In this document: piece after piece, positions 10,653 to 21,357 of the stretch
Layout: each line of letters opens with the position of its first letter
Numbering within the stretch: the first letter of the stretch is position 1
Source: Ectobius pallidus
Lineage: Eukaryota > Arthropoda > Insecta > Blattodea > Ectobiidae
NCBI GenBank assembly: GCA_964059195.1
Contig: CAXKWD010000001.1
Span: 221,348,484 to 221,412,483 of the forward strand
DNA: 64,000 bases
Reading direction: 5' to 3'
Position numbers and translations under genes: made by a program
The notes under the pieces: generated by a model
What the model saw: only the letters and a program-made list of their open reading frames with translations
Told to the model about the DNA's origin: nothing
The model's database searches: none

Positions 10653-13600
10653 TTGTCGTACCGCTGTGACGTCAGCATAGGTAGTGACAAGTTTGTGTTC
10701 TGTGGTAGTGACAGAGCCTCCCGCGAGAAATAGATTACAAATCTCGCGTTAATATTAGATGTCTCCTTCAACGAAGGAATTATGTGTTAATGACTTTATA
10801 TGTTCCTTGCCTTTGGAATTCATGTGATGGGTTCCTTCCCTGTACTTATTTAAGTTCTAGGTAAAGCAATTACTTGTACAAGCTTTCACATAAAGACGTC
10901 CTTGCCGGGCATTATGTGGTCTCACTTCTGGAACTCTAGGCCTTGGTTTCGAATCCAGCTTCGGATAATCCATGTAAACAAAATAGGCTACTGGAAAGTT
11001 TCTTCGAGATTATTATATTTCCCCGATCATACGAAATTGTTCCACCTTATTAAAAAAAAAAAAGATTCAAACAAAGGGATGAGTTTTCAAATATGTTTGC
11101 CCATAAAAACATATGTTTTGCATCATTAATAATAATAAAAATAATATCTTTTGCATCATTAATAATAATATCTTTATTGCAAAACATACAGACATTATCA
11201 GTAGTATTACAATTGTCAGTATAACTTATCTACTTTAATAATGCATTTAGGTAATTGAAAACTATCATAAATTAATGTTCAACCAATAGTGATAGGAAAC
11301 ACAGGCATTAAAATTATCTAATAAATATTTTAAAAAATTGTACAATACTAGCAAATAATATTAGTAGAAGTAAAAGTATCACACACAATTACCATTAGTT
11401 AAAAAATCTACTTGATATGTAGGCCTATAGATTACTCATCAAACTCAGCAACTTTGTACAATAAACTTCTTTATTACCAACATCAAATAGGTAAAAGTTT
11501 GGAAAGTTTGATATGTATAAAACTTTTTTTTTTTTTTTTACTAAAAAGCAATAACATATCATTAAGTTGTTTTTCCCTCTTCCATCATAATCATGGTACT
11601 TACCATTCTCAACATATTATATAATGTAATTTTATTTTACATAAATTAAACATTGAAAAACAAATAATCCTGGGAACGGCAAACCCAAATAAGTCTAAAA
11701 CTGTCCATTCAGTAATAATTTGGGCATGGATTCTTATTAGGTTTCAAACTATAGTATTTTTCCCTTTACATTTTTACATATTATAACATAGGCTACTGGT
11801 AATTATCAAAATGTGTCTAAATTAAACCTATAGCAGAGTCAGGGTAGTGGACCAAGTGATAATCCACACATTAGTCCAACAGCTTATTTTTTTGGAGCCT
11901 AAACTGTTTCATACTATAGTTTAGATTTCCCCACAATATTGTACCTATGATGGAATAGCTATGAATGTGCAAAATAAACCACTTCCAAGTTAACATTAGA
12001 TCTCAACTTTCTTATCACAAATATTCCTCGACTTACTTCATTTTCCACTTTATCAATGTGACCATACCAATTTTACTTAGTCTATATAAAGTCAAAGTCA
12101 TGGTACTTACCATTCTCGGCATATTATACAGTATATTGTCATTTTACATAAATTAAACATTGAAAAACAAATAAACCTGGAAATGGCAAACCCAAAGAAG
12201 TCTAAAACTGTCCATGCAGTGATAATTTGGGCCATTTTCAGCATATTATATATTGATGGCCTTTGGCCTTGATGGCTCTTTTTGGGACCTACAATTGCAG
12301 AAATAAATAAAATAAAAAGTCAATATTGTGACCATTTGCTGTAGGCCTACTTGTTAGTCTTGTTGGACTAACTTGATTGATAGTGATATAGCATGGTTAA
12401 TGCCTAAATGCACATTTAGGCCACCTGAAAATAGCAATAGGCTGCTAGTGTTATAACAACATCCAATTAAGTTACTACCGGTACACGGTTCTTAACAAGA
12501 CAGAAGCCAATTTACAGAGGTACTTAGTTTTACGGAATCTACAGATATAATGGCCCACGCTCCTAATATAAGACCTATATGTCCAGCAAGAATTTTGGGA
12601 AAACAATAAAGAAAAATAAGGTGAAAAGTCACTTTACATGGAAGTAGTCATGCTACAGGTATTGCATTGAAGCTTCATGAAAATGTAAATAGAAAGATGT
12701 TATAGGTTATGTGAAACCCAATGCATAGGCCAGCTACAAAAATCTCTGATGTGAAAGTAATTATAGCAGGGGCTAATGATGTTTACTGTAATGTCCTTGG
12801 CAGCCATTTCATAATAATGGGTGGGACATTCTAGCAAATTATAAAAACTATTTTTGTTTAGGCCTATTAAATATAAATAATACACTAGAATTGGTTCTTC
12901 GCATTCTGTAAAATTTACAATGCCTTCTCCTCCACACTACATGCAAAGCATTATTTAAAATTTATTTTAAATATGTTAAATTTGCTTTTCAAAATCTGTT
13001 AAAGGTGGGACATAATTTGGACATTGATTTTAATGATGTAAAACAAAAGCTCATTTTCTGTTCTATTACTGTTAGGGTCTCAATGTTGTTACTAATGACG
13101 GTATGAGGGATTAAATACAAATTATTAACTGTTTCCAGGTTGTCAGAACATTTATTTAACTCATCAATAATAATTTAACAAAACTATCACTGTTACGGGT
13201 GGGACAAAAATCCCCTTGTTTGTTATTTTACATAGTAATTAACCACACATATTTTTTGAAGTTAATCTTATACCAAATTGTACCTTAAGATGTATATTTT
13301 CTCAAATGAATATGGACATAGCTGATTACTCTTGACTACTTGGTATTAAAGAGTGTTAATATCATGCTAAAAATGGCCAAAAAAAGTAACTCAATGCAAT
13401 AAATAAGTAAATCGACAGATTTTACACATGAAACCACTTCAGATGCACCTAAGTCCTTATAATTCAGAGCATTTGGGGTAAACTTATTTTTGACCACCCA
13501 ATTACAATAATTTTATAACTTCTCTCTTTGAGGGAAAAATTCCTATAGGCCTATTTTATGAAATGGCTGTTGGGTCTCTACTACTAGAAATACTAAACTA

Positions 13601-13755
13601 CTTGTTACTAACACTGCACGTGTATGATCTTGTGTAAAATTCAATTAATTCTAGAGATTTTCATGCAAGGCAAGGTCTACAACTCAACAAAACAAATGTA
13701 TACAGGCCTATGCTAAAGTCAGTACTATTTTCATAGGAAGGTCCTGTTCCCTAAA
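10653..13755. other. P-element 3' non-coding region
   Basis: About 3.1 kb between the left terminal repeat and the transposase stop codon. It is AT-rich, has no supported gene and carries five TAGGCCTA or near-identical sites. It contains a duplicated segment of about 136 bp, listed separately, and a short duplication of TTTGCATCATTAATAATAAT at 11116-11180. Confidence 0.6.
11591..12233 (+). repeat. Direct repeat pair of about 136 bp inside the P element
   Basis: The segment 11591-11726 recurs at 12098-12233, 507 bp downstream. Both begin TCATGGTACTTACCATTCTC and end near AATAATTTGGGC / GATAATTTGGGC. Scattered differences indicate an old duplication. Confidence 0.75.
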
Positions 13756-15648
13756 TCATTTACTAAAAACTTGCAATTTCCTTTTCTTGGAAGAGATTCC
13801 CTCACTGCTGTTCCTTTCTTTGCAGTAATTATTTAACAAAATGTTAACAGTAGACCACACTACCATTTTATCAATTTTAGTTGCATCATGACCTTTAGAA
13901 CAAAACACATTACAACAAATCTCCTCACTTTCAAGTATATTGCTTGTCACAACTGTAGCAATATGTTTTTGAGATTTTTCCTTCAAAAATTTATCTTCAT
14001 GTTCGAAGCACAATTTTGAAACAACAATATACGTATACATAACAACATTTACAACATTTGGAGAAGGAATGATCAGCTGACCTCTGTCTAGATTCATGGT
14101 GAACTGCACAGCAGGATTGTCTTTGCTGCTCTCTTTATCAATTGTCAAATTAGAAGTACATTCCTCACAATCAAGTTTCTTAAGCATTGAATACACACAA
14201 TAACCTCCAACATACACAATTACTGGCAGTTTTTCAGTAGCTTTAGCAATATCATCATCACTAATTACAATAGGAAAATCATGAGACCATTTTTGTTTTT
14301 CAGACATCTCATCAAAGTTTGTTGGGACATTAAAGTCTGTCACAGTAAGCGAACCAGACTTTGTTTCTATGCTGAGCTTAATTGATGTTTGCATCCGCAA
14401 TTTTTTTTCACTTTCAAAAATTTGTCTCAGTGAAACATGGTATTGTCCCCCTGCTAGCTGCCTATATAGGCTAAACCTATTCTCCAAATGATCTGTCTGG
14501 AATTTTCCTGGCAAGATATAATGTAATCCTAGCTCTTTCTGACAATATGAGACAATTTGGGTCATGGCATATGTTGTATTCTTCAAAGCATTGTGGGTCT
14601 CTTTGGTTAACATACCTGTACTACACTTCATACTCTCCCACTTATCTAACCAATCAAGAAATTTATGAAGAAAAACATATTTTACATCATCTTCAGAACT
14701 TGTTAACGGATACATATGAACATTGTTCAAGCGAATCCCCTTAAAAGGAGACTTAACATTGATGATATTCCACCATGTCAAAATTATCCTAATGAACCCA
14801 GCAGTGCCTATGAAATGTGGAATCTCATACTTTGGGCCTAGTTCTAAAAGGGCTTCAATTACAAAATTATTGAACAACTTCAGCACTAGGTTAACATTCT
14901 GTCTTTCTAAGTTTGATGGGGAAAGAGCCTTCAAAGGAATAGAATTGCCAAACTTCAAAAGGCTGTTGCTCTCACAAGTGACAAGTTTTCTCATTGCAGA
15001 CAATGAAGCTGTTTGGAAAGTGTCGCTTGATTGAACATCATCGAACACAGGAAAATACATACACTGTTCAGCATTTTTTTGGTTTAGCCAATTATTTCTG
15101 ACACTTTTCAATAAATGGACAGGATCAGTAACGTAAAATAGAGGCCTGGACTTGTCAGCAGGGTGTGGGTAAAGTATGTTAATACTAGGTGGTGATACAA
15201 ACTGGGACATTGCTTTCCGATTGATACTGTTATTGTCTGTGACAACACTGATCACATTAAAACCTAGCTTTTCAAGACCCAATATTGTATTTCTTATTAC
15301 AGAGTGTAATTCAAGATAATTCATGGTCTTGACTGGCAAAATATGTACAACATCTTTATATGATGAAGTGATACTAGTTATCATGAAGACATGTGCACTT
15401 GTTGCCATATTTTTGTCATTATATGACACACCAAGTATATTACCACCTTTGTAGTCAAGACATGCTTTGACATGAATTTCATCTATTAAAAGATTTACCT
15501 TTTTATCACATTCTTTCAGGAGATCGGCCTTATAACTAATGTACCTTAAAAAATGATCACTCTGTTCTTCTGTTGGGCTGAAATTGTATGACGAGCATAC
15601 ACGTTGAATCGTAGATGGATGAGGTAATATAATATTTCCACTTGACCT
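13756..15648 (-). CDS. P-element/THAP9-like transposase, C-terminal two thirds
   Basis: This minus-strand frame is open for about 630 codons and ends with a basic KKRKLQVF tail that may be a nuclear localisation signal. It matches the P-transposase catalytic core: a VVTDNNSINRKAM block with a candidate catalytic Asp, then DPVHLLKSVRNNW, which resembles the GTP-binding/insertion region entrance. P transposases cut and paste their element using Asp/Glu chemistry and, in Drosophila, GTP. The first 70-odd codons continue straight from the LTR junction at 15648, which separates it from its N-terminal part at 22597-23367. No internal stop or frameshift is seen. Similarity to THAP9 is from recognition of motifs, not a search. 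Confidence 0.85.
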   Translation of the reverse strand, partial: RSSGNIILPHPSTIQRVCSSYNFSPTEEQSDHFLRYISYKADLLKECDKKVNLLIDEIHVKACLDYKGGNILGVSYNDKNMATSAHVFMITSITSSYKDVVHILPVKTMNYLELHSVIRNTILGLEKLGFNVISVVTDNNSINRKAMSQFVSPPSINILYPHPADKSRPLFYVTDPVHLLKSVRNNWLNQKNAEQCMYFPVFDDVQSSDTFQTASLSAMRKLVTCESNSLLKFGNSIPLKALSPSNLERQNVNLVLKLFNNFVIEALLELGPKYEIPHFIGTAGFIRIILTWWNIINVKSPFKGIRLNNVHMYPLTSSEDDVKYVFLHKFLDWLDKWESMKCSTGMLTKETHNALKNTTYAMTQIVSYCQKELGLHYILPGKFQTDHLENRFSLYRQLAGGQYHVSLRQIFESEKKLRMQTSIKLSIETKSGSLTVTDFNVPTNFDEMSEKQKWSHDFPIVISDDDIAKATEKLPVIVYVGGYCVYSMLKKLDCEECTSNLTIDKESSKDNPAVQFTMNLDRGQLIIPSPNVVNVVMYTYIVVSKLCFEHEDKFLKEKSQKHIATVVTSNILESEEICCNVFCSKGHDATKIDKMVVWSTVNILLNNYCKERNSSEGISSKKRKLQVFSK

Positions 15649-16883
15649 TATTGCAGTTCAGATACTTCGGTAAAAAGAAATAAACAAGATAACCAAATTA
15701 AGTATAATAAATGACAGATTAATTGCCCAAATTTATTCAAACTAAAATCATAAAATCTCATAGCCCGTGTTTGGTCTCAAAATGACCGTGAAAAGACGGA
15801 ACATTCATTATAAATATTATTAACTAGAAAGAAGGCAAAGGTAAAAAGTTTAACAACATCATTTTAAATAACTATTAAAATGAGATTGCAGTGGATAGAC
15901 AGAGATAGCTGGGAATTTCCCTAGCAGACCTAGCGGGTGCGAGATAATGCAATGCAGTACTCAGGTACAATGTATCGGGAATCTCCCAAGATATAATCAA
16001 AGGGTACTGATCCACTTAAGTAATTCTAAGAAGTCGGCTATTGAGTTCAAGCCTTGCTTCTGATGTTGCTACTGATACAACACGCTGTCCGAACCTTCTT
16101 AGAAATCCGAGACGCTAAGTTGTGGGTTTTGAGAATAAGGGAAAATCCAATTGATTTCCGTGGGAAACTAACATATTATTATTGGTCGGGAGATTTGCCA
16201 ATAAGAACTGGTCTATAGTACCACGTGCCGGGATTCACGAATAATAATTAAGAAGAGTAGGGATAAATGTTTGTCCAAGAAAGTTTTCCTTAGGCCTACC
16301 GGGGCACTGTAAAATCACTCTACTTCAAGGCCCCGCGCCTATAACAGTCATATTCAACTCTACTTCAAGGCCCCGTGCCTATAGCAGTCAAGTCAATTCT
16401 ACTTCGGGGACTTGTGTCCACCGTATAAAATCACTCTACTTATCTTTGTGGCTTCGTGCCCACAGAATTAATTGGACTTATAAAATTTTCGCTGTGGAAT
16501 TAATCGACTTAGAAGGATTCTTACATTCAATCGCGATTAGTCAAAATCATATACGGCAGCAATTGTATCACTAGTAACGATCTACCGAGAACTTGCAACA
16601 ATACTAATTATTCACAAACAAATTTTGTAATTATTGTCAATGACTGGACTTGTATTTCCAACGTTTTGAATAAACAGAATATTCCTTCAGTGTTCAAAGA
16701 AACTGCATTATTATTCAAGCAATAATATTAAGGTGTTCTTCGCTTCCTACCCTGAAGCTAGAGGGAAGTGCTCAACGATCGACTGGCAGACCGGAGGCGG
16801 GTTCAACAAATCAGAAATATTCAGTATATGCATTATACTGTGGCGCCCAGGTAAACATCACATAACAACACCGAACCGCTGTA
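15649..16883 (+). repeat. 5' LTR
   Basis: It runs from TATTGCAGTTCAG to GAACCGCTGTA, 1235 bp. An AATAAA signal lies near 16668. CGTATAAAATCACTC near 16422 could be a TATA-like promoter box. The middle (16305-16470) carries imperfect tandem blocks of CTCTACTTCAAGGCCCCGCG type. The termini are TA...TA rather than TG...CA, but they are fixed by the duplication and by both LTR copies. Confidence 0.9.
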
Positions 16884-16885
16884 CA

Positions 16886-16903
16886 TGGCGCCCAACGTGG
16901 GGC
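16886..16903 (+). promoter_or_regulatory. Primer binding site for tRNA-Lys
   Basis: TGGCGCCCAACGTGGGGC begins 2 bp after the 5' LTR. It is the exact complement of the 3' 18 nucleotides (with CCA) of animal tRNA-Lys(CUU) as I know it. Confidence 0.85.
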
Positions 16904-17460
16904 ACGAGTGAAGCTGGACATCAAGGATCACCAACTTCAAAAATCATCCCAAAACGGAAGGAAGACACCGCAGAATTTCTAGAACGTCACCCGTAAAGGC
17001 ACCGCTGGAATTCAAGATCGTGGTACATCAGTTCCGGAGACCGCCGCAGAAAACATCAAAAATCACCAACAGATAAGAACTTAAATATACATAGAGTTTC
17101 AGTAAAGTAAACAATTTTATTATCAATAATTTAAGAAACAGTAAATATTAATTAAATAAATTAGTAAGCCTGACATCAAATAATATTTTTTTAAAAGTTT
17201 GCAATTTAAGATCAAAGTAAAATTAAACTGAAACTCACTAAGTAAATTAAAGAATAAATTCAAGTAAAATAAAATCTTTTTCAAATTAAAAGAACTCAGG
17301 CATATCGAATATTTATTGTGCAAGGGTATAATTATACATGTTATGCATTATATGTTGAACTTCTTAACCAAAGGTAAGGTAGATCGTAAGAGTGTATCAG
17401 TACCCTTATAATTTATGTATGTGGCTTAGAAACGGAAAAGTTACTAGGAATAAAATTAAT
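16904..17460. other. LTR element 5' leader
   Basis: Non-coding leader between the primer site and gag. It would hold a packaging signal if the element is mobilised. No supported open frame. Confidence 0.6.
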
Positions 17461-19374
17461 ATGGAAGGTGGAGAGGGGCACGACTTGCTTACTGGTGAGG
17501 AAATAAATAATTGTAGAATGGAGATTAACAATGAGAACAGTGTCGCGACAGGTGACGGGGTTTTGGAGCAGGGAGTTGATAATAGGCAGGAAAATATTGC
17601 AACAAATATTCAGCTGACCGAGAATGATAGTGTAACTGAACATAGGCCTAGGGAATTGAATCAAACTATAGACCCGAATTCTATTGCATATTTGATAGCT
17701 ATGATGAGGGAATCTAAGGAAGCTATGATGAAGGGACTAGAAAAATCGAGTAAGGAAACTAGGGAAAGTATCAATGAACTAGAAAAAAATTCTGGGGAAA
17801 AGATAGAGAAACTAGGAGATAGGATAGAACAATCGAGCCAAGAACATAGACAGAACATAGATAGGCTTGAGAGGGAGCTAAATAATATAAAAGAGGTCCA
17901 ATCTAACTTATGCAACGAAATCAGGGGAGAATTCTGTAGGGAACTTAAAGAAAGTGAAAAAGCAATGAGGCAAGAAATTAGTGAAAGTCAAGGGGAAATT
18001 AGGTCTGAATTAGAGGCTAATATGGCATCGGTAGATAGGAAAATAGAGATTCAGGGCAAGAAATATGAAGAAAAATTATTCAATGAAAGGAAAATTTTGG
18101 AGAAGGAAATACAGAAATCGGAGTCTAGCTTGAAAAAGAATATGGAGACTCAGGTGGGAAAAGTAAAAGTAGGGTTAGGAGATAAAATCTCAGAAGTAAA
18201 TGACAAGGTAGTGCATTTAGAAAATATATTAGCTGAGAAAATAGGAGAAATCTCTAAAGAAGTAAGCACGGTAGCTAAGGAGGTTGAAAATCATAGGCCT
18301 GTAGCAAATAACTATGCTGTAAATTGTAGTGAGGGTATATGTAATGGAATAGGAAATACATATAGGCCTCCTAGTGTTGCAAATGAGTCCTGTAATACAG
18401 TACACGAGACGGTAGCCACCAGCATGCCGGTAGTTAGCGATAATAGGATTAATATATGTAACCTAATAGGAAATGAGGTATCACTTCCCAGCTTCAATGA
18501 GAGCAACACGAGCCCTCAGAGTTTCTTGAAATCTGTTGAAGAGTATTTTACTTTGCGGTCTATTCCATCTCAGTACAAAATGTTGATCCTCGGTAGAGCC
18601 TTAAAAGGAAAAACAAAAGAGTGGTTTGAACTTACAGTACACCCGGAGTGCAACTATGAGGATTTTAAGCAGTTATTCTTAGCAAGATATTGGGGTGAGG
18701 CGAAGAGAGCTTTAGCTAGAAATGAGGTCTATAATGGGAGATATTCACCTAGGGGCAACGTCTCTCTATCGGACCATTTCTTAAGAGTTATAGGCCTAAT
18801 CAAGTTACTAGACCCCGGAATGCCAGAACGAGAGGCCATTCAGCTTGTGACGAGACATTTTCAGCCGGAAATATGTAATCTGCTTATAGTATCATGTCCC
18901 CAAACTTATAGCAAGGCTTTGGAGTTATTATCTAGTTTCGAAGTAGGAACTAACAGAGAAGAGCGTAGCGATAATAGGAGACAAAATGGACCGGATAATA
19001 TGCAAATGAATCAAGATACGAGAGGAGGTCCAAATAATGACAGAGGTAGATGGAACCAAGGACATGCCAACAGAAATGCGGAATCGAACAGAGGACCCCC
19101 TAATAATAACTCATATAGAAATAATGGGAACCAAAACTGGAGGGGAAATAATCAAGAGAATAGGCCTCAAGACAGACAAGTAAATAATGTTCGATTTCAT
19201 GGCAGGATGCAGAACGAAGTAGGAGAACGAATTCCAGAAAACCAGGGGGACATTAACATAGAAGGTGAAAGGAATCAGGCGCATAGCACGGGAAACCACA
19301 ATGATATTCAGGGAGACATTCGTCACAGAAATGACGAAAGGCATGTAGCGCAAGACAGGCCTTTAAACTACTAG
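17461..19374 (+). CDS. gag: Gag polyprotein of the LTR element
   Basis: The ATG at 17461 (MEGGEGHDLL) is the likely start; upstream in-frame codons lack a better ATG context. About 637 residues follow. Residues roughly 70-290 are highly charged heptad-like repeats (ESINELEKNSGEKIEKLGDR), a predicted long coiled coil. A retrotransposon capsid domain follows (PQSFLKSVEEYF, KGKTKEWFEL, DFKQLFLARYW, LSDHFLRVIGL). The C-terminal 150 residues are Asn/Arg/Gly-rich and basic, standing in for a nucleocapsid without a CCHC zinc knuckle. The stop TAG at 19372 follows the frameshift heptamer. Confidence 0.85.
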   Translation: MEGGEGHDLLTGEEINNCRMEINNENSVATGDGVLEQGVDNRQENIATNIQLTENDSVTEHRPRELNQTIDPNSIAYLIAMMRESKEAMMKGLEKSSKETRESINELEKNSGEKIEKLGDRIEQSSQEHRQNIDRLERELNNIKEVQSNLCNEIRGEFCRELKESEKAMRQEISESQGEIRSELEANMASVDRKIEIQGKKYEEKLFNERKILEKEIQKSESSLKKNMETQVGKVKVGLGDKISEVNDKVVHLENILAEKIGEISKEVSTVAKEVENHRPVANNYAVNCSEGICNGIGNTYRPPSVANESCNTVHETVATSMPVVSDNRINICNLIGNEVSLPSFNESNTSPQSFLKSVEEYFTLRSIPSQYKMLILGRALKGKTKEWFELTVHPECNYEDFKQLFLARYWGEAKRALARNEVYNGRYSPRGNVSLSDHFLRVIGLIKLLDPGMPEREAIQLVTRHFQPEICNLLIVSCPQTYSKALELLSSFEVGTNREERSDNRRQNGPDNMQMNQDTRGGPNNDRGRWNQGHANRNAESNRGPPNNNSYRNNGNQNWRGNNQENRPQDRQVNNVRFHGRMQNEVGERIPENQGDINIEGERNQAHSTGNHNDIQGDIRHRNDERHVAQDRPLNY

Positions 19375-20606
19375 GAGACGCATTTGGAGGTCGAAATGAC
19401 GTCACACAGACCGAGGGATTAAAAGGATTAAAAAGACCTGATAATGAAAATAAAACACGAGAGAAGGGGTGCGTAGTAGGATGTGCAAATAGAGAGGGTA
19501 TAACACCCACATATCCGCCATTAATAAGGGTAAAAATAGACCAATTTGAAGTCGATATGTTGGTGGACACTGGCTGTACTTTTTCTCTAATAAACGAAAA
19601 ATTCTATGAAACGCTGAAAGCAGCAAGAGTGCGCGTTCAGGAATTGAAAGTACATGGCCTATACGCACAAACTGCAATTGGTGCCAAATCCCATAAAATT
19701 GAGCATCAGTGTATGTTGCCGTTGGAAATTGAGGGAAAGAAGTTAGAAGTCTACTTTTTGACAATAAAACATTTAGCACATAAATTAATTCTGGGTTGTG
19801 ATTCTATGACAGATCAACTAATGAGAATAAATTTTGAAGAAAATTGGGTAGAAATGGAATTAGATGAGAAAGAAAAGTTACGTGTACCGTTTTTATCTAA
19901 TGAGAATATAATTACTAAGGAGTTGGAGTGCCAAAATGAAGATGTATTATTACGCGAGCCTTTCGTGGTGGAATCAGTTGTAGTACAAGAGGGAAATAGT
20001 ATCGACGAATATAGGCCTATGGGAATTAAACCGGCCGTATTTATATATGAAGGTGATAATGAGGCTGATTGTGACGAAAGTGTCGCAGAGTTACAGGGAA
20101 TGGAATCTGATATTGTTTGGGAGGACGAAGAATATGATCATTTGTGCATTAAGGGTTCTAATAATTATGTAGATGAAAATGAATGTGAAACGGTACACGC
20201 GAATTTTACTAACATTAGTCAGAATGGAGGAAATGAAGAGGAAAATGTTGATATCGAATTAATTCTCAGAGAGAAAGTAGAAGAAATTGATGTGCTATCA
20301 GATGGTCAAAAGTCGACTTTATATAACATGCTATATAAGAACAAATCAGTGTTCAGTTCAACTCCAGGCCTATTTCGGGGTTACCAACGCAAATTGAAAT
20401 TAAAACAAGATATTCCTGAGCGTCGCTATAAGAGTAGGCCTGTACCAATTTCAATGATGGAAGAAGCCTGTAAGCAAATAAATCCGATTTGCGGTGTAGT
20501 GAAAGCACATGGAAAACTACGCTTAACCTTTGACTCTAGTTATCTTAAATTATTCATAGAAGCAGAAAATTTTTGGGCAGAACCAATAAAGGATATAAAT
20601 CCGTAA
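19335..20606 (+). CDS. pol: Protease and truncated reverse transcriptase of the LTR element
   Basis: Expressed by -1 frameshift from gag. The aspartic protease is clear: VDMLVDTGCTFSLI holds the catalytic DTG, and HKLILGCDSM is the ILG flap-side motif. A charged linker follows, then the reverse transcriptase entrance: YKSRPVPISMM, VVKAHGKLRLTFDSSYL and AENFWAEPIKDI. The frame stops at 20604-20606, well before the YxDD active site. RNase H and integrase are absent. An internal deletion between here and the 3' non-coding region is the simplest explanation. Polymerase activity would have to come from another copy. Confidence 0.85.
   Translation, partial: RKACSARQAFKLLGDAFGGRNDVTQTEGLKGLKRPDNENKTREKGCVVGCANREGITPTYPPLIRVKIDQFEVDMLVDTGCTFSLINEKFYETLKAARVRVQELKVHGLYAQTAIGAKSHKIEHQCMLPLEIEGKKLEVYFLTIKHLAHKLILGCDSMTDQLMRINFEENWVEMELDEKEKLRVPFLSNENIITKELECQNEDVLLREPFVVESVVVQEGNSIDEYRPMGIKPAVFIYEGDNEADCDESVAELQGMESDIVWEDEEYDHLCIKGSNNYVDENECETVHANFTNISQNGGNEEENVDIELILREKVEEIDVLSDGQKSTLYNMLYKNKSVFSSTPGLFRGYQRKLKLKQDIPERRYKSRPVPISMMEEACKQINPICGVVKAHGKLRLTFDSSYLKLFIEAENFWAEPIKDINP
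19362..19368 (+). promoter_or_regulatory. -1 ribosomal frameshift heptamer UUUAAAC
   Basis: In the gag frame the sequence reads CCT TTA AAC TAC TAG, so the heptamer is T TTA AAC, a canonical X XXY YYZ slip site one sense codon before the gag stop. The protease frame is the -1 frame; it opens at 19335 and runs without a stop through the site into the DTG protease. The overlap is only 37 bases. Confidence 0.8.
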
Positions 20607-21357
20607 AATGTATTCAGATGATCAGTGATTTTTGTGTGACGTCATTTATCGACAATGTATTGTAAATATGAACAAATTAGAGGAAAGGGCAGAATAACCG
20701 AAAGGCATTGTACTGAGTTGGAATAATGTAGGCCTATAACCTGCAATGTATATTTTACGCGGTAAAATAGCTACTGGCATGATAGGTTATCAGTTCCACA
20801 TAGGTTTAGGATTAGAGGAATGTGTATAAATGAGAGTAAAATATACGTGTGTGTATTGCATTCTTTATAATATAGTGCAAGTGTAATGAGAACTGCTTGA
20901 TCGACCTTGTCAAAGTCTCAATATAAAAAAAAAGTGTTTTTGTTTTTCTTTATGCATTCAATATATTTTATAAAATTTCAGTGAGAACTGCTTGAGCTTA
21001 ATTTTCATGGTCTCACGAGGGTATATCGGTAAATTTATGGTGTTTACGTAAAATTTTGTTGTAATGTCTTGGTCGTGCAATAAACCAAGTAATACGTACA
21101 AACAACGTAACACTACAGAAAACCGCAAGATGTATGAAGGCATGAATGTGATAGGTTCAGAAAACTTGTACATGTGGGACAGGATTTAAGGTGAAGTCTC
21201 GTGTCAGGATAGGAATTAAATTACTTATGTATTTGTGTAAGATAGTTGCAACACTGGAGGAAAATAAGGTATAATATTTTGTGGAGAGATGCAGTATATT
21301 CAGCCAGTAAGTCAATCATAGGCTATGATGATTCCTGTCTTAATAGACTGGGGCATA
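20607..21357. other. LTR element 3' non-coding region
   Basis: No polymerase, RNase H, integrase or envelope frame. A short repeat, GAGAACTGCTTGA, occurs twice (about 20887 and 20982). Frames on both strands are short. Confidence 0.7.

Noticed and set aside
14547..15034. Plus-strand frames of 65-103 codons opposite the P transposase
   Set aside because: They are antisense shadows of a long motif-bearing frame.
20607..21357. Envelope gene between pol and the 3' LTR
   Set aside because: No frame long enough and no signal or membrane segment; the region is non-coding.
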